Numbered from the stretch's first letter, positions 9,868 through 19,989 are shown. The stretch: 39,628 nt of DNA from Candidatus Faecisoma merdavium (GCA_018716405.1 DVJX01000048.1:1-39628), one strand, 5' to 3'. Notes: generated from the sequence alone by a model not told the origin. Translations and numbers: made by a program.

Positions 9868-10200
9868 TACTTGACAAACGCTGCATTTGTTGTAGAGGAA
9901 AGTCCATGCTTGCACTATCCTGAGATGGTAGTAGTGATTGTGCATAGGGAAAAAATAACCTATGGTAGTTTATACTAACGGCATCGAAATAATCCTATAA
10001 GGATTAAATTAGATATAAAGTGCCACAGAAACGATGCTTCTAGTAATAGAAGAATGAAACGCGGTAAACCCCACAAGCAAGAAACCCAAATTATGGTAGG
10101 GGAGTTTAAAGTAGGGAATTCAACTTACTTTAGAACCAATTTATTGGTAGATAGATGTTTGTCGCTCTATTTTGAGTACAGAACATGGCTTATAAGTATT
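9866..10200 (+). ncRNA. rnpB: RNase P RNA
   Basis: GTAGAGGAAAGTCCATGCT, GTGCCACAGAAACGA, GAAACGCGGTAAACCCC, AGATAGATG and ACAGAACATGGCTTATAAG landmarks; P1 AATACTT/AAGTATT; located after gpsB as in Bacillus. Confidence 0.92.
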
Positions 10201-10223
10201 ATTTTTTTTATTATGAGGTGAAT

Positions 10224-10694
10224 ATGAAGGAAATAGGAGAAAAATTAAAAGAGGCAAGAGAAAATATCGGTATTTCTATTGAAGAAGCTGCCGAAGATTT
10301 AAAAATCGATGCTTCTCAAATAATAAATATTGAAAATGGTGAAGTCGAACAATTTCAAGATGTGTTTAATTTAAAGTATTTTATAAGAGATTATGCTAAA
10401 TATTTAGGTTTAAATAAAGAACAAATTATTGATGATTTTAATGAATATTTATTTGATTATACTTCTAAAATATCATTAGATGATATAAAAAGAGAAAAAA
10501 AAATAAAAAATGAAGATAAAATTAAATCACCATATACAATAGAAAGAAAAAGTGAAAAGATTTATCAAAATTTTATATATATAGCAATAGTTGTTTTATT
10601 AATTACAATTTGTGTTTTACTTTATACAATTTTAAATGACAATGAAACTGAAGATAATTTAGTCTATGGAGGAACATATGAACTTACCAAATAA
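10224..10694 (+). CDS. RodZ-like HTH membrane protein
   Basis: MKEIGEKLKEARENIGISIEEAAEDLKIDASQIINIENGE plus a single TM IAIVVLLITICVLLYTIL. Start moved to 10224 (GAGGTGA RBS) because 10185 is inside rnpB. Confidence 0.75.
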   Translation: MKEIGEKLKEARENIGISIEEAAEDLKIDASQIINIENGEVEQFQDVFNLKYFIRDYAKYLGLNKEQIIDDFNEYLFDYTSKISLDDIKREKKIKNEDKIKSPYTIERKSEKIYQNFIYIAIVVLLITICVLLYTILNDNETEDNLVYGGTYELTK

Positions 10695-11268
10695 AATAAC
10701 TTCTTTAAGAATATTTATTACAATTTTAATAATAATAATATTGTTATTTCCTTTTGATTCTGTTGGTTTAACAGCAACAAAACTATTTATAAATGAATTA
10801 ATAGTTGTTGATATTAAATATTTTATAGCGGGTGTATTATTTATTTTAGCTTCAATAACAGATTTTTTAGATGGTTATATTGCAAGAAAGTATAACATGA
10901 TTTCTGACTTAGGGAAAATGTTAGATGCAATAGCCGATAAATTTTTAGTAAATTCAGTTTTGATAATTTTAGCTAGCCAAGGATTAATTCATCCTATAAT
11001 TCCTGTTATTGTGGTAGCTAGAGATACTGTTGTAGATATTATCAAGATGATTGTTGGAAGTAAAAAAGAAGTTGTTGCAGCAATTAAGTCTGGAAAGCTT
11101 AAAACTGCGTGTTTAATGTTAGGCATTATATTAACTTTATTTAATAACTTGCCTTTTGAATTATATAATATAAAAGTTTCTGATGCTTTACTTATAATTG
11201 CAACAGTTTTAAGTGTTTATTCTGGGATACAATATTATCAAATAAATAAAAAAATAATTTTAAGTTAA
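10678..11268 (+). CDS. pgsA: CDP-diacylglycerol--glycerol-3-phosphate 3-phosphatidyltransferase
   Basis: CDP-alcohol phosphotransferase signature DFLDGYIARKYNMISDLGKMLDAIADK. Confidence 0.92.
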   Translation: MNLPNKITSLRIFITILIIIILLFPFDSVGLTATKLFINELIVVDIKYFIAGVLFILASITDFLDGYIARKYNMISDLGKMLDAIADKFLVNSVLIILASQGLIHPIIPVIVVARDTVVDIIKMIVGSKKEVVAAIKSGKLKTACLMLGIILTLFNNLPFELYNIKVSDALLIIATVLSVYSGIQYYQINKKIILS

Positions 11269-11280
11269 ATTATTTTTTTT
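11249..11280 (+). terminator. Terminator overlapping pgsA stop
   Basis: AAAAAATAATTT-TAAGTT-AAATTATTTTTTTT. Confidence 0.65.
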
Positions 11281-11314
11281 TAAATATAAATACAAAAATT
11301 TGTTCGTATTTATA

Positions 11315-11343
11315 TTGACTTTTGTTTTTTTTTCGTTTATAAT
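11315..11343 (+). promoter_or_regulatory. recA promoter
   Basis: TTGACT (11315-11320), 17-nt spacer, TATAAT (11338-11343). Confidence 0.8.
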
Positions 11344-11374
11344 GTGAATGTAGGAGTTAAAATTAGGAGGAATT

Positions 11375-12388
11375 ATGACAAAAAGTAATGACAAAACATT
11401 AGATCAAGTTTTACAAGATATAGAAAAACAGTTTGGGAAAGGTTCAATTATGAAATTAGGCTCTAACGAAAAAAGACAAATTGACGTCATTCCCAGTGGT
11501 TCTATTGCTTTGGATATGATATTAGGAATAGGTGGTTATCCTAAAGGAAGAATTATTGAAATTTATGGTCCAGAATCAAGTGGTAAAACAACTTTTGCTT
11601 TACACGCTATAGCTGAAGCTCAAAAATTAGGTGGAAGAGTAGCTTTCATTGATGCAGAAAACTCATTAGACCCACAATATGCAGAAAAATTAGGTGTTAA
11701 TATAGATGATTTATTATTATCACAACCTGATAATGGTGAACAAGCTTTAGAAATTTGTGAAGCATTGGTAAGAAGTGGCGCTATTAGTGTTATCGTAATA
11801 GATTCTGTTGCTGCTTTAGTTCCACAAGCAGAAATTGAAGGTGAAATGGGAGATTCTCATGTTGGATTACAAGCTAGACTTATGAGTCAAGCTTTAAGAA
11901 AATTAGCTGGGGTTATAAATAAAACAAATACAGTTGCTATTTTTATAAATCAATTAAGAGAAAAAGTAGGTGTAATGTTTGGAAATCCTGAAGTTACACC
12001 TGGTGGTAGAGCTCTAAAGTTTTATTCTTCAATAAGATTAGAAATAAGAAGAGCAGAACAATTAAAATTAGGGACAGATATTGTTGGAAATAAGACTACT
12101 ATTAAAGTAGTTAAAAACAAAATGGCTCCACCTTTTAAATCATGTACTGTTGATATAATGTATGGTGAAGGTGTTTCGCATGAAGGAGAATTGATTGATT
12201 TAGCAAGTGATGCAAACATCATTGAAAAAAGTGGTGCATGGTATTCATATAATGGAGAAAAAATTGGCCAAGGTAAAGAAAATGTTAAAGAAATGTTAAA
12301 GAAAAATAAAAAACTATCTGATGAAATTGAGGATAAAGTTAGGGTACATTATGGTTTAAAAAAAGAAACAGAAAAGAACATCAAATGA
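11375..12388 (+). CDS. recA: Recombinase RecA
   Basis: [84 protein letters not shown]. Confidence 0.98.
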   Translation: MTKSNDKTLDQVLQDIEKQFGKGSIMKLGSNEKRQIDVIPSGSIALDMILGIGGYPKGRIIEIYGPESSGKTTFALHAIAEAQKLGGRVAFIDAENSLDPQYAEKLGVNIDDLLLSQPDNGEQALEICEALVRSGAISVIVIDSVAALVPQAEIEGEMGDSHVGLQARLMSQALRKLAGVINKTNTVAIFINQLREKVGVMFGNPEVTPGGRALKFYSSIRLEIRRAEQLKLGTDIVGNKTTIKVVKNKMAPPFKSCTVDIMYGEGVSHEGELIDLASDANIIEKSGAWYSYNGEKIGQGKENVKEMLKKNKKLSDEIEDKVRVHYGLKKETEKNIK

Positions 12389-12397
12389 TGTTCTTTT
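12372..12397. terminator. Bidirectional terminator shared by the coding ends of recA and the HerA-like ATPase
   Basis: Perfect 12-nt inverted repeat AAAAGAACATCA-AA-TGATGTTCTTTT; recA TGA is in the 3' arm. Confidence 0.75.
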
Positions 12398-14141
12398 ACC
12401 ATGTTTTTAAAATATCACAATTTGTGCTTTGAGGCATTGGATTTGGCATTTGCATTTTTACTATCATTGGAATATTAAAAGCTTTACCAAATGCCATACA
12501 AGTTCCTGATTGTAAGCTTTTTTGTTTTTCAATTATATCTAAACTTATATTTGGTAACATTTTTTGTATATATTCTACATCTAATGGGTGTGTAATTTTA
12601 AATATTAGAAAATTACTCATTTGAGATATAACAGTATCTGATAATTCTACTGGTCGTTGAGAAATTAAATCTAAAATAAGTCCATATTTTCTTCCTTCTT
12701 TAGCAACTCTATCAAATATGTTATATCCTATTAAAGATGTATCATTATCTTTTTGTACATATCTATGAGCTTCTTCTAAAAAAATATGGAAAGGTAATGA
12801 TGCTCTATTTGGTAAATTTTTAACATAATTAAATAACAATTTAGCAAATGTTTTAGTTACAAATTTAGCAAACCAGTCTTCTACATCTTCTAAATTAAAA
12901 TTAATTATTTGAGCTTTTCTATTATTTTTACTTACTAAACTAGCAATATATTGATCTTTTGTAATAAAATTAGTTACAGCAAAGTATTTAGAATATTCAC
13001 TTATTAAGATAGAATGTAATCTTACTTTTAAAGTGATAGCATCATTGTATGCTTTTTCATTTCTTAGTAATCCTTCAGATATTAAAGTAAAATTTAAAGC
13101 TTTTTCTAAATCTTCTAATGTAAAAAAATTTGTATTTTTTTCTTCATAATGTTCTAAATCTTCATCGATAAAACTTGTAACATATTCAGATAATAAAACA
13201 CTTTCTGAAAAGTTATCTTTATCATTTATTAAAAAGCAATCAATAAATTTTCTTGTATATCCAGCACCTTTAACTATAGCGTTAGGATTAAATTGAGGAG
13301 TTTGACAAGAATTAAATATAGAAAAAACATCATTTCTTTTACTACTAGCGTTTTGATTTGAATATAAAATTGATAGTATAGCTTTAGCAATTAAGTGATT
13401 TTTATATTTTAATGCCATTTCATCGCTAGAAGAAAAAATTTTAACTAATTTAACCATTCGCTCTATTATTGGAAGTTGTGAATGACTAGTCGCATTCAAT
13501 AATATTGCGAAATCATCATTATCTAATAACCAAAGAGGAATTAATAAAGGTTGACCATTTAAATCATTTTTATTAGTTGTATAATATTTAAATTGATAAT
13601 TTGGGTTTATTTGACTAAAATTAGAAAATGCATTGTGGTATTCTCCATAAGCATCAAATATAAATATATTTGCCTTATATGGTTGAAAGTTTTTATTAGT
13701 AAATATATTTTGCAGCATTCTAGCAACTCCACAAGATTTACCAGAACCACTATTACCAAATATAGCTAAATGGTTAGAAAACAAATCATTAATGTTTACC
13801 ATTATTGGATAATTATCATATAAAGCACTAGTTCCCAACATAAATGTTTCTTTACTATTTTGACCAATTATTATTTTTAATTCTTCGGCATTAATCATTC
13901 TTACTTTTGCGTCCATAGTAGGTTTTCTTATAACGCCACCAATAAATTTATTATCTACAATTTCTCCTAGAAATCTAATTTTAATTAAAGAACCATCAAT
14001 ATCGTCAATTTCACCCAGAACCTTTTTGTTTACATCTTCAAATATAACATGCATATTCATCAAACTAGTTGGTATTTTAACATTGCTTGGAATTTGTACA
14101 TGAGCATTGTTATTACTTATATAAATTATTTTTCCTAACAT
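12396..14141 (-). CDS. HerA-like/DUF87 ATPase
   Basis: Walker A GNSGSGKSCGVARML, Walker B-like LPFHIFLEEAHRYV, FDRVAKEGRKYGLILDLISQRPVELSDTVISQMSNFLIFKIT typical of HerA/VirB4-type helicases. Confidence 0.85.
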   Translation of the reverse strand: MLGKIIYISNNNAHVQIPSNVKIPTSLMNMHVIFEDVNKKVLGEIDDIDGSLIKIRFLGEIVDNKFIGGVIRKPTMDAKVRMINAEELKIIIGQNSKETFMLGTSALYDNYPIMVNINDLFSNHLAIFGNSGSGKSCGVARMLQNIFTNKNFQPYKANIFIFDAYGEYHNAFSNFSQINPNYQFKYYTTNKNDLNGQPLLIPLWLLDNDDFAILLNATSHSQLPIIERMVKLVKIFSSSDEMALKYKNHLIAKAILSILYSNQNASSKRNDVFSIFNSCQTPQFNPNAIVKGAGYTRKFIDCFLINDKDNFSESVLLSEYVTSFIDEDLEHYEEKNTNFFTLEDLEKALNFTLISEGLLRNEKAYNDAITLKVRLHSILISEYSKYFAVTNFITKDQYIASLVSKNNRKAQIINFNLEDVEDWFAKFVTKTFAKLLFNYVKNLPNRASLPFHIFLEEAHRYVQKDNDTSLIGYNIFDRVAKEGRKYGLILDLISQRPVELSDTVISQMSNFLIFKITHPLDVEYIQKMLPNISLDIIEKQKSLQSGTCMAFGKAFNIPMIVKMQMPNPMPQSTNCDILKTW

Positions 14142-14202
14142 TCTATCACCTTTTTATTCTAAAAATAATTATACAATAAATTTTAAAAAAAATCTACAAT
14201 TT

Positions 14203-14232
14203 CTTGACTTATCATAGTTTAAATATTACAAT
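14203..14232 (+). promoter_or_regulatory. rny promoter
   Basis: TTGACT, 17-nt spacer, TACAAT (14227-14232), upstream of a GGAGG RBS. Confidence 0.65.
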
Positions 14233-14271
14233 AATAGTAGAGTTTAGTACTCTAGAAAGTGGAGGTAATAT

Positions 14272-15825
14272 ATGAATGATGTAATACTATCCATTTTATT
14301 TATTGTATTAGGACTTTTTATCGGAATCATTTTAATGATTATACTAAATTATATAAAAAACAATTTATCTAATAAAAAAGCTGAATCAATTATTGATAAA
14401 GCGAATAAAGAAGCAGATAAAATTAAGAGAAATGGCTTATTAGAAGCTAAAGAAGAAGCTCACAAAATAAAATTAGAAACAGAAAAAGAAATTAAAGAAA
14501 AGAAAAATGAAATAAAAGAATCTGAAGAAAGATTGCTATTAAGAGAAAGTAATATTGATAAAAGAGATCAAACACTACAAAATAGAGAGCAACTATTAGA
14601 AGAAAGAGAAAATAATTTAGTAAATAAACAAAAAGAAGTTTTAAAAGAACAAGATAAAGTGGAGGAAATTAAAAAACAACAAGTTGAATTGTTGGAAAAA
14701 ATAGCTGGGTATTCAAAAAATGAGGCTAGAGATTTAGTTTTAAAGAAAGTAGAAGAAATGATGAATTTAGAAATTTCTGCTTATATTAAAGATAGGGAAG
14801 TAGAAGCTAAATTAGAAGTTGATAAAAAGGCTAAAAACATGTTAGTAAATGTAATGCAAAAGTATGCTGGTGATGTAGCAAGTGATCAAACAGTAACTGT
14901 TGTAAATTTGCCAAATGATGATATGAAAGGTAGATTAATTGGTAGAGAAGGTAGAAATATTAGATCTATTGAAGCAGTAACTGGCGTTGATTTGATTATT
15001 GATGATACACCAGAAGCAATTGTGTTATCTAGCTTTGATCCATATAGAAGGGAAATTGCTAGAGTTACAATTGAAGCACTAATAAAAGATGGAAGAATCC
15101 ATCCTGGTAGAATTGAAGAACTATATGATAAATCAGTAAAAGAAATGAAATTAAAATTATTAGAGTATGGAGAAGAAGCTTTATTTGAATTGGGTATTAC
15201 TAAAGTTGATCCTGAATTACAAGAATTACTAGGAAAACTTCATTTTAGAACTAGCTTTGGACAAAATGCTTTAAAACATTCGATTGAAGTTGCACATCTA
15301 GCTGGTATTATGGCTGGTGAATTAGGGGAAAATGTAGCTTTAGCTAAAAGAGCTGGATTATTTCATGATATTGGTAAGTCAATTGATCATGAAGTTGAAG
15401 GTTCTCATGTTGATATAGGATCTTCTTTAGCTAAAAAATATAAAGAGAATGATATTGTAATAAATGCTATAGAATCACATCATGGTGATAAAGAAGCCAA
15501 TAATGTTATTTCAGTATTAGTCTCTATAGCAGATGCTTTATCTGCATCAAGACCTGGTGCTAGAAATGACTCATTAGAAAATTATGTTCAAAGATTACAA
15601 GAATTAGAAAATATTGGAAATGAAGTTCCTGGTGTTGAAAAATCATATGCAATGCAAGCAGGTAGAGAATTAAGAGTAATCGTTAAACCAGAAGAAGTAG
15701 ATGATGCTTTAAGTTATAAGATAGCTCGTGATATTAAAAACAAAATTGAAGATACATTACAATATCCAGGTACTATTAAAGTTATAGTAATTAGAGAAAC
15801 TAGAGCCCAAGAAGAAGCAAAATAG
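14272..15825 (+). CDS. rny: Ribonuclease Y
   Basis: N-terminal TM, coiled coil, KH motif ([45 protein letters not shown]), HD motif ([11 protein letters not shown]). Confidence 0.96.
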   Translation: MNDVILSILFIVLGLFIGIILMIILNYIKNNLSNKKAESIIDKANKEADKIKRNGLLEAKEEAHKIKLETEKEIKEKKNEIKESEERLLLRESNIDKRDQTLQNREQLLEERENNLVNKQKEVLKEQDKVEEIKKQQVELLEKIAGYSKNEARDLVLKKVEEMMNLEISAYIKDREVEAKLEVDKKAKNMLVNVMQKYAGDVASDQTVTVVNLPNDDMKGRLIGREGRNIRSIEAVTGVDLIIDDTPEAIVLSSFDPYRREIARVTIEALIKDGRIHPGRIEELYDKSVKEMKLKLLEYGEEALFELGITKVDPELQELLGKLHFRTSFGQNALKHSIEVAHLAGIMAGELGENVALAKRAGLFHDIGKSIDHEVEGSHVDIGSSLAKKYKENDIVINAIESHHGDKEANNVISVLVSIADALSASRPGARNDSLENYVQRLQELENIGNEVPGVEKSYAMQAGRELRVIVKPEEVDDALSYKIARDIKNKIEDTLQYPGTIKVIVIRETRAQEEAK

Positions 15826-15847
15826 TAGAAATTAATCTACTATTTTT
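15820..15847 (+). terminator. Terminator overlapping rny stop
   Basis: AAATAGTAGA-AATTAA-TCTACTATTTTTTT. Confidence 0.75.
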
Positions 15848-16045
15848 TTATCTATAATATGGTCCATAGTAAGGATATGGTTGATATGGATAAGGGTATG
15901 GTGGTCTATAAGGTGGACGCCAGAAGTTTGGAGCTAACGCAGCTCCTGTTACCCCTCCTAATAAAAATGGGAAAACGAAACCTCCAAATCTTTCATCATT
16001 ATTATATTGTCCTTTAAAATTTGTTGGAATATTTTGATAGTACAT
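15848..16045 (-). CDS. Small Pro/Tyr-rich protein, coat-like
   Basis: 65 aa with hydrophobic middle (GGFVFPFLLGGVTGAALAP) and RPPYRPPYPYPYQPYPYYGPYYR tail; GGAGA RBS upstream. Confidence 0.6.
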   Translation of the reverse strand: MYYQNIPTNFKGQYNNDERFGGFVFPFLLGGVTGAALAPNFWRPPYRPPYPYPYQPYPYYGPYYR

Positions 16046-16123
16046 AGTAAATCTCCTTTCAAATTATTTTATGAAATATAGAAAAAAATGTTATATATAA
16101 CATATATTTAAATAGGTGAGTAT

Positions 16124-16963
16124 ATGAAAAAAATATTTGAAATAATAGGATTTTTATCTTTAATGCTTTTTACTTTCACTTATACTAGTAAAATATCAAT
16201 GGTTATAAAAGAAAATGATGACCTTTTATCTCAAATAAAAGAAGTTTCTACTCAATATAAAAAAGATCCAATTAATGCTACTATAAAAGATAATACTATT
16301 GTTGCTGGAGTATCTGGTAGCCAAATTGATATAGATGAAAGTTATAGTAAAATGAAAAAATTAAATCAATTTAATTCAAATCTATTTGTTTATGAAAAAG
16401 TAAAGCCTGATATAAGTGTTGCTAATAATTATGATAAATATATAGTGGGAGGAATTAAAAATGAAGTTAGTATTATTTTTTTAGTTGAAGAAAACAATAA
16501 AATAGATTCAATATTAAATATACTAGATGAATATGAAATTAAAGCAAATTTTTTTGTTGATGGAAATTGGTTTGAAAACAACAATAATAAAATTATCGAT
16601 TTAATTGAAAATGATTATATTATAGGCTCATTAGGATATAATTATAATTACGATGTAAGTGGGATTAATTGGATGAATACAATCGTCACCAAAATAGGAA
16701 ATCAAAATGATACTTATTGTTATGCTGAGGTAGAAAATGATAAAAATTTAAATATTTGTAAAAATAATAAAAGTTATACTATTAAACCAAATATAATTGT
16801 AAAAAATAATCCTTTAATAACAATTAAAAATAATTTAAAAAAAGGGAGTATAATATCTTTAAAAATAAATGATGAAGTAAAAAATCAATTACCATTAATA
16901 ATTGAATATATTAATTCAAGAGATTATAATATAGTAAATTTAGAAGAATTTTTGGATGAATAA
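16124..16963 (+). CDS. Membrane-anchored degenerate polysaccharide deacetylase (NodB-like) protein
   Basis: N-terminal TM; NodB-like framework (VSIIFLVEENNKIDSILNILDEYEIKANFFVDGNWFENNNNKIIDLIENDYIIGSLGYNYN... GSIISLKIN... IIEYINSRDYNIVNLEEFL) without catalytic Asp/His residues. Confidence 0.6.
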   Translation: MKKIFEIIGFLSLMLFTFTYTSKISMVIKENDDLLSQIKEVSTQYKKDPINATIKDNTIVAGVSGSQIDIDESYSKMKKLNQFNSNLFVYEKVKPDISVANNYDKYIVGGIKNEVSIIFLVEENNKIDSILNILDEYEIKANFFVDGNWFENNNNKIIDLIENDYIIGSLGYNYNYDVSGINWMNTIVTKIGNQNDTYCYAEVENDKNLNICKNNKSYTIKPNIIVKNNPLITIKNNLKKGSIISLKINDEVKNQLPLIIEYINSRDYNIVNLEEFLDE

Positions 16964-17012
16964 TTCTTTTTTTGTGCTATAATAATAAACAGTTTTAAAG
17001 GACGTGATTCAA

Positions 17013-19292
17013 ATGAAAAAATTTAATTTACCTGTAATCCTTTTAAATGGTATTGTATTATTACCTAATAATACTTTAAAGTTAGAATTTGATAATAAAA
17101 AATCTAATAATAATGTTATTGAAATGTCTTTGTCATTTCATGATAATTATATATTAGTAATAAGTGAATATAAAAAAAATAAAACAAAAATCGGAGTTTT
17201 ATCAAAGTTAGAAAATATTTTACAATTACCAAATGGTAATACTCGTGTTGATTTAAGAGGAATAAGAAGAGTAAATGTTATTGAATTTTTGAATATGGAT
17301 ACGGATGAACCTTTAGAATCTATTGTAAGTGAAATAGAACCACAAAAAATTGATAATGAAATATTAATAATAAATAAATTAAAAAAAGAATTAAAAAAAA
17401 TTGTTCAAATTGTTCCATATATAAGTAATAGTTTTTTAAACATAGTAGAAAAAGAGACAAATCTAGATAAATTTACTGATTTAGTAGTTTCTAATATAAC
17501 TAATGATAAAGAAAGACTATTAGAATATCTAAATAACACAAATTCGTTAAGTAGAGCAGAAATGTTATTAAAAGACATTTATGATGAACAAGAAAAATTT
17601 AAAATAGAACGTAATTTAGATTTAAAAGTAAAAAAAGAAATGGATGAAAGTCAAAAAGAATTTTTATTACGTGAAAAAATGAAATTTTTAAAAGAAGAGC
17701 TTGGTGATTCTTCTAAAGAAAGTGAAATAGATAAATTAAAAAAGCGAATTAATGATCTAGATTGCCCTAAAAAAATAAAAGATAAATTAACTTATGAAAT
17801 GAATAGATATGAATCATGTGTAAGTATGTCACCAGAAATCAACATTATAAGAGATTATATTGAATGGTTGTTATGTTTACCATGGAATAATTATACTATG
17901 GATAATGAAAATTTAAAACAAGTAAAAAAATCATTAGATGAATCACATTTTGGCTTAAAGGAAGTAAAGGATAGAATTATAGAATATTTAGCTGTAAAGA
18001 AAATGAGCAATAATCAAAATGGTTCAATTATATGTTTGGTTGGACCTCCAGGAGTAGGTAAAACAACTTTAGCTATGTCGATTGCTAAAGCAATAAATCG
18101 TAATTTTGTTCAAATATCAGTAGGTGGGCTTAGAGATGAATCAGAAATAATTGGTCATAGAAGAACTTATGTTGGTGCAGGTCCTGGTAGAATAATAACA
18201 TCTATAAAAAAAGCTAAGTCAAATAATCCATTATTTTTAATTGATGAAGTGGATAAAATGAATAGTGATTATAAAGGTGATCCATCAAGTTGTTTGTTAA
18301 ATGTATTGGATAAAGAACAAAATAAATATTTTAGTGATAATTATATTGAAGAAGATTTTGATTTATCCAATGTATTATTTATTTTAACCGCTAATTATAT
18401 TGAAAATATTCCTGATCCATTAAAAGATAGGTTAGAAATAATTAATTTACAAGGTTATACAGAATATGAAAAATTAGATATTGCAATTAAACATTTGATA
18501 CCAAAAATAATAAAAAAGAATGGATTAAATAGTGATTATGTTTCTATTGATAATAATACTATTTTGAAAATAATAAGAAATTATACTAAGGAAGCTGGAG
18601 TAAGAGAATTAGAAAGACAATTAGATAAAATAGTTAGAAAAATAGTAACTCAAATTGTTGTTAAAAATATAAAAATAAATAAAATTATAATAACTGAACA
18701 AAATTTAATTAAATATTTAGGTAAAGAAAAATACAAATATAATGAAAAAAAGAAAGAACAAATTGGAGTTGTTAATGGCCTTGCTTATACACCATATGGT
18801 GGTGATGTATTACCAATTGAAGTTAATTATTATAAAGGAAAAGGGAATCTGATTTTAACTGGTAGCTTAGGTGATGTTATGAAAGAAAGTGCTAATATTG
18901 CATTAAGTTATTTAAAGGCTAATTATCGGTATTATAATATAAATTATAAATTATTTGAAAATGATATTCATATTCACGTTCCAGAAGGAGCTATAAAAAA
19001 AGATGGCCCAAGTGCAGGTATTGCTTTAACTTTAGCAATATTAAGTTGTTTAACAAAACTAAAGATACCTTCTAGTTTAGCTATGACTGGTGAAATAACT
19101 TTACGAGGGCACATTTTAGAAATTGGTGGTCTAAAAGAAAAATCATTAGGTGCATTAAGATCTGGTATTAATAAAATTATAATCCCATATGATAATGATA
19201 TTAGTGATTTACCAAAAGAAGTAAAAAATAATATAAAATTTATTAAAGTAAAAAATTTCAAGGATGTTTATGAGGTGATAAAAAATGACTGA
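17013..19292 (+). CDS. lon: ATP-dependent protease Lon (LonA)
   Basis: GPPGVGKTTLAMSIAKAINRNFVQISVGGLRDESEIIGHRRTYVGAGPGRI; IDEVDKM; proteolytic-site KDGPSAGIALTLAI. Start at 17013 after AAAGGACG RBS. Confidence 0.96.
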   Translation: MKKFNLPVILLNGIVLLPNNTLKLEFDNKKSNNNVIEMSLSFHDNYILVISEYKKNKTKIGVLSKLENILQLPNGNTRVDLRGIRRVNVIEFLNMDTDEPLESIVSEIEPQKIDNEILIINKLKKELKKIVQIVPYISNSFLNIVEKETNLDKFTDLVVSNITNDKERLLEYLNNTNSLSRAEMLLKDIYDEQEKFKIERNLDLKVKKEMDESQKEFLLREKMKFLKEELGDSSKESEIDKLKKRINDLDCPKKIKDKLTYEMNRYESCVSMSPEINIIRDYIEWLLCLPWNNYTMDNENLKQVKKSLDESHFGLKEVKDRIIEYLAVKKMSNNQNGSIICLVGPPGVGKTTLAMSIAKAINRNFVQISVGGLRDESEIIGHRRTYVGAGPGRIITSIKKAKSNNPLFLIDEVDKMNSDYKGDPSSCLLNVLDKEQNKYFSDNYIEEDFDLSNVLFILTANYIENIPDPLKDRLEIINLQGYTEYEKLDIAIKHLIPKIIKKNGLNSDYVSIDNNTILKIIRNYTKEAGVRELERQLDKIVRKIVTQIVVKNIKINKIIITEQNLIKYLGKEKYKYNEKKKEQIGVVNGLAYTPYGGDVLPIEVNYYKGKGNLILTGSLGDVMKESANIALSYLKANYRYYNINYKLFENDIHIHVPEGAIKKDGPSAGIALTLAILSCLTKLKIPSSLAMTGEITLRGHILEIGGLKEKSLGALRSGINKIIIPYDNDISDLPKEVKNNIKFIKVKNFKDVYEVIKND

Positions 19293-19989
19293 CGAATACA
19301 AAAGTTATTTATATTTAAAATTATTTTTAAGTATTATTCATGATGATAATATGATTGATGATATTAAAAATAACTATTATGTTAATTATATAATGGATCC
19401 TGATTTTGTTGAAACATTTAATTATTTAACAATAGAATTTGCTAAAGACAATATTTTAACTGATGAAGCAAAAGAAAGAATTTTCCGCCTAATTTCATAT
19501 TTTAGATTTAATGTAAAGTATAAAGATAAAGAAGCTAAAAGTTATTATTATAAAATGTTTAACGAAATGATATCAGCATTAAATTGTAGTAATGGGGAAA
19601 ATAGTGATGAATATTATTATTTAGAAACAATAAAAAGGTATGAAATTAAAAGTGCAATTAGAATGGAAAAATTTATGCAATTAAAAAATTTTGTAATATC
19701 ATCTATTGGTTCAGATTTTAATTTTTTAGAATTGTTTTCAGATAGATTATCTGATAAAACATTTAAAGAAGAAGTCCATAAATTGGTAAATAATAAAATA
19801 TTTTTTCTTTCGTTGAATGCTATTTTATGTGAGTATCCAGATTTATTAAGTCAAGATATATTTAAAAATAGACTCAAAATTTTACTTGAATTAAATAAAG
19901 GTGATAAACTATTATTATCAAAAAATGATTTAGAAACAAAAGCATTTGTTTTAAAAAATAATTTTAAATATAAAAAATACATCAATTAA
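19285..19989 (+). CDS. Hypothetical protein
   Basis: 234-aa ORF overlapping the 3' end of lon by 8 nt; no recognised motif. Confidence 0.65.
   Translation: MTDEYKSYLYLKLFLSIIHDDNMIDDIKNNYYVNYIMDPDFVETFNYLTIEFAKDNILTDEAKERIFRLISYFRFNVKYKDKEAKSYYYKMFNEMISALNCSNGENSDEYYYLETIKRYEIKSAIRMEKFMQLKNFVISSIGSDFNFLELFSDRLSDKTFKEEVHKLVNNKIFFLSLNAILCEYPDLLSQDIFKNRLKILLELNKGDKLLLSKNDLETKAFVLKNNFKYKKYIN

Noticed and set aside
10185-10223. ORF-track start of the RodZ-like gene at 10185
   Set aside because: This ATG lies inside the conserved 3' part of RNase P RNA (ACATGGCTTATAAG); the ATG at 10224 has a GAGGTGA RBS and begins a normal HTH domain.
12022-12222. Minus-strand ORF inside recA
   Set aside because: Antisense to conserved recA coding sequence with no supporting signals.
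18974-19261. Minus-strand 95-aa ORF within lon
   Set aside because: Antisense shadow of the Lon protease domain.
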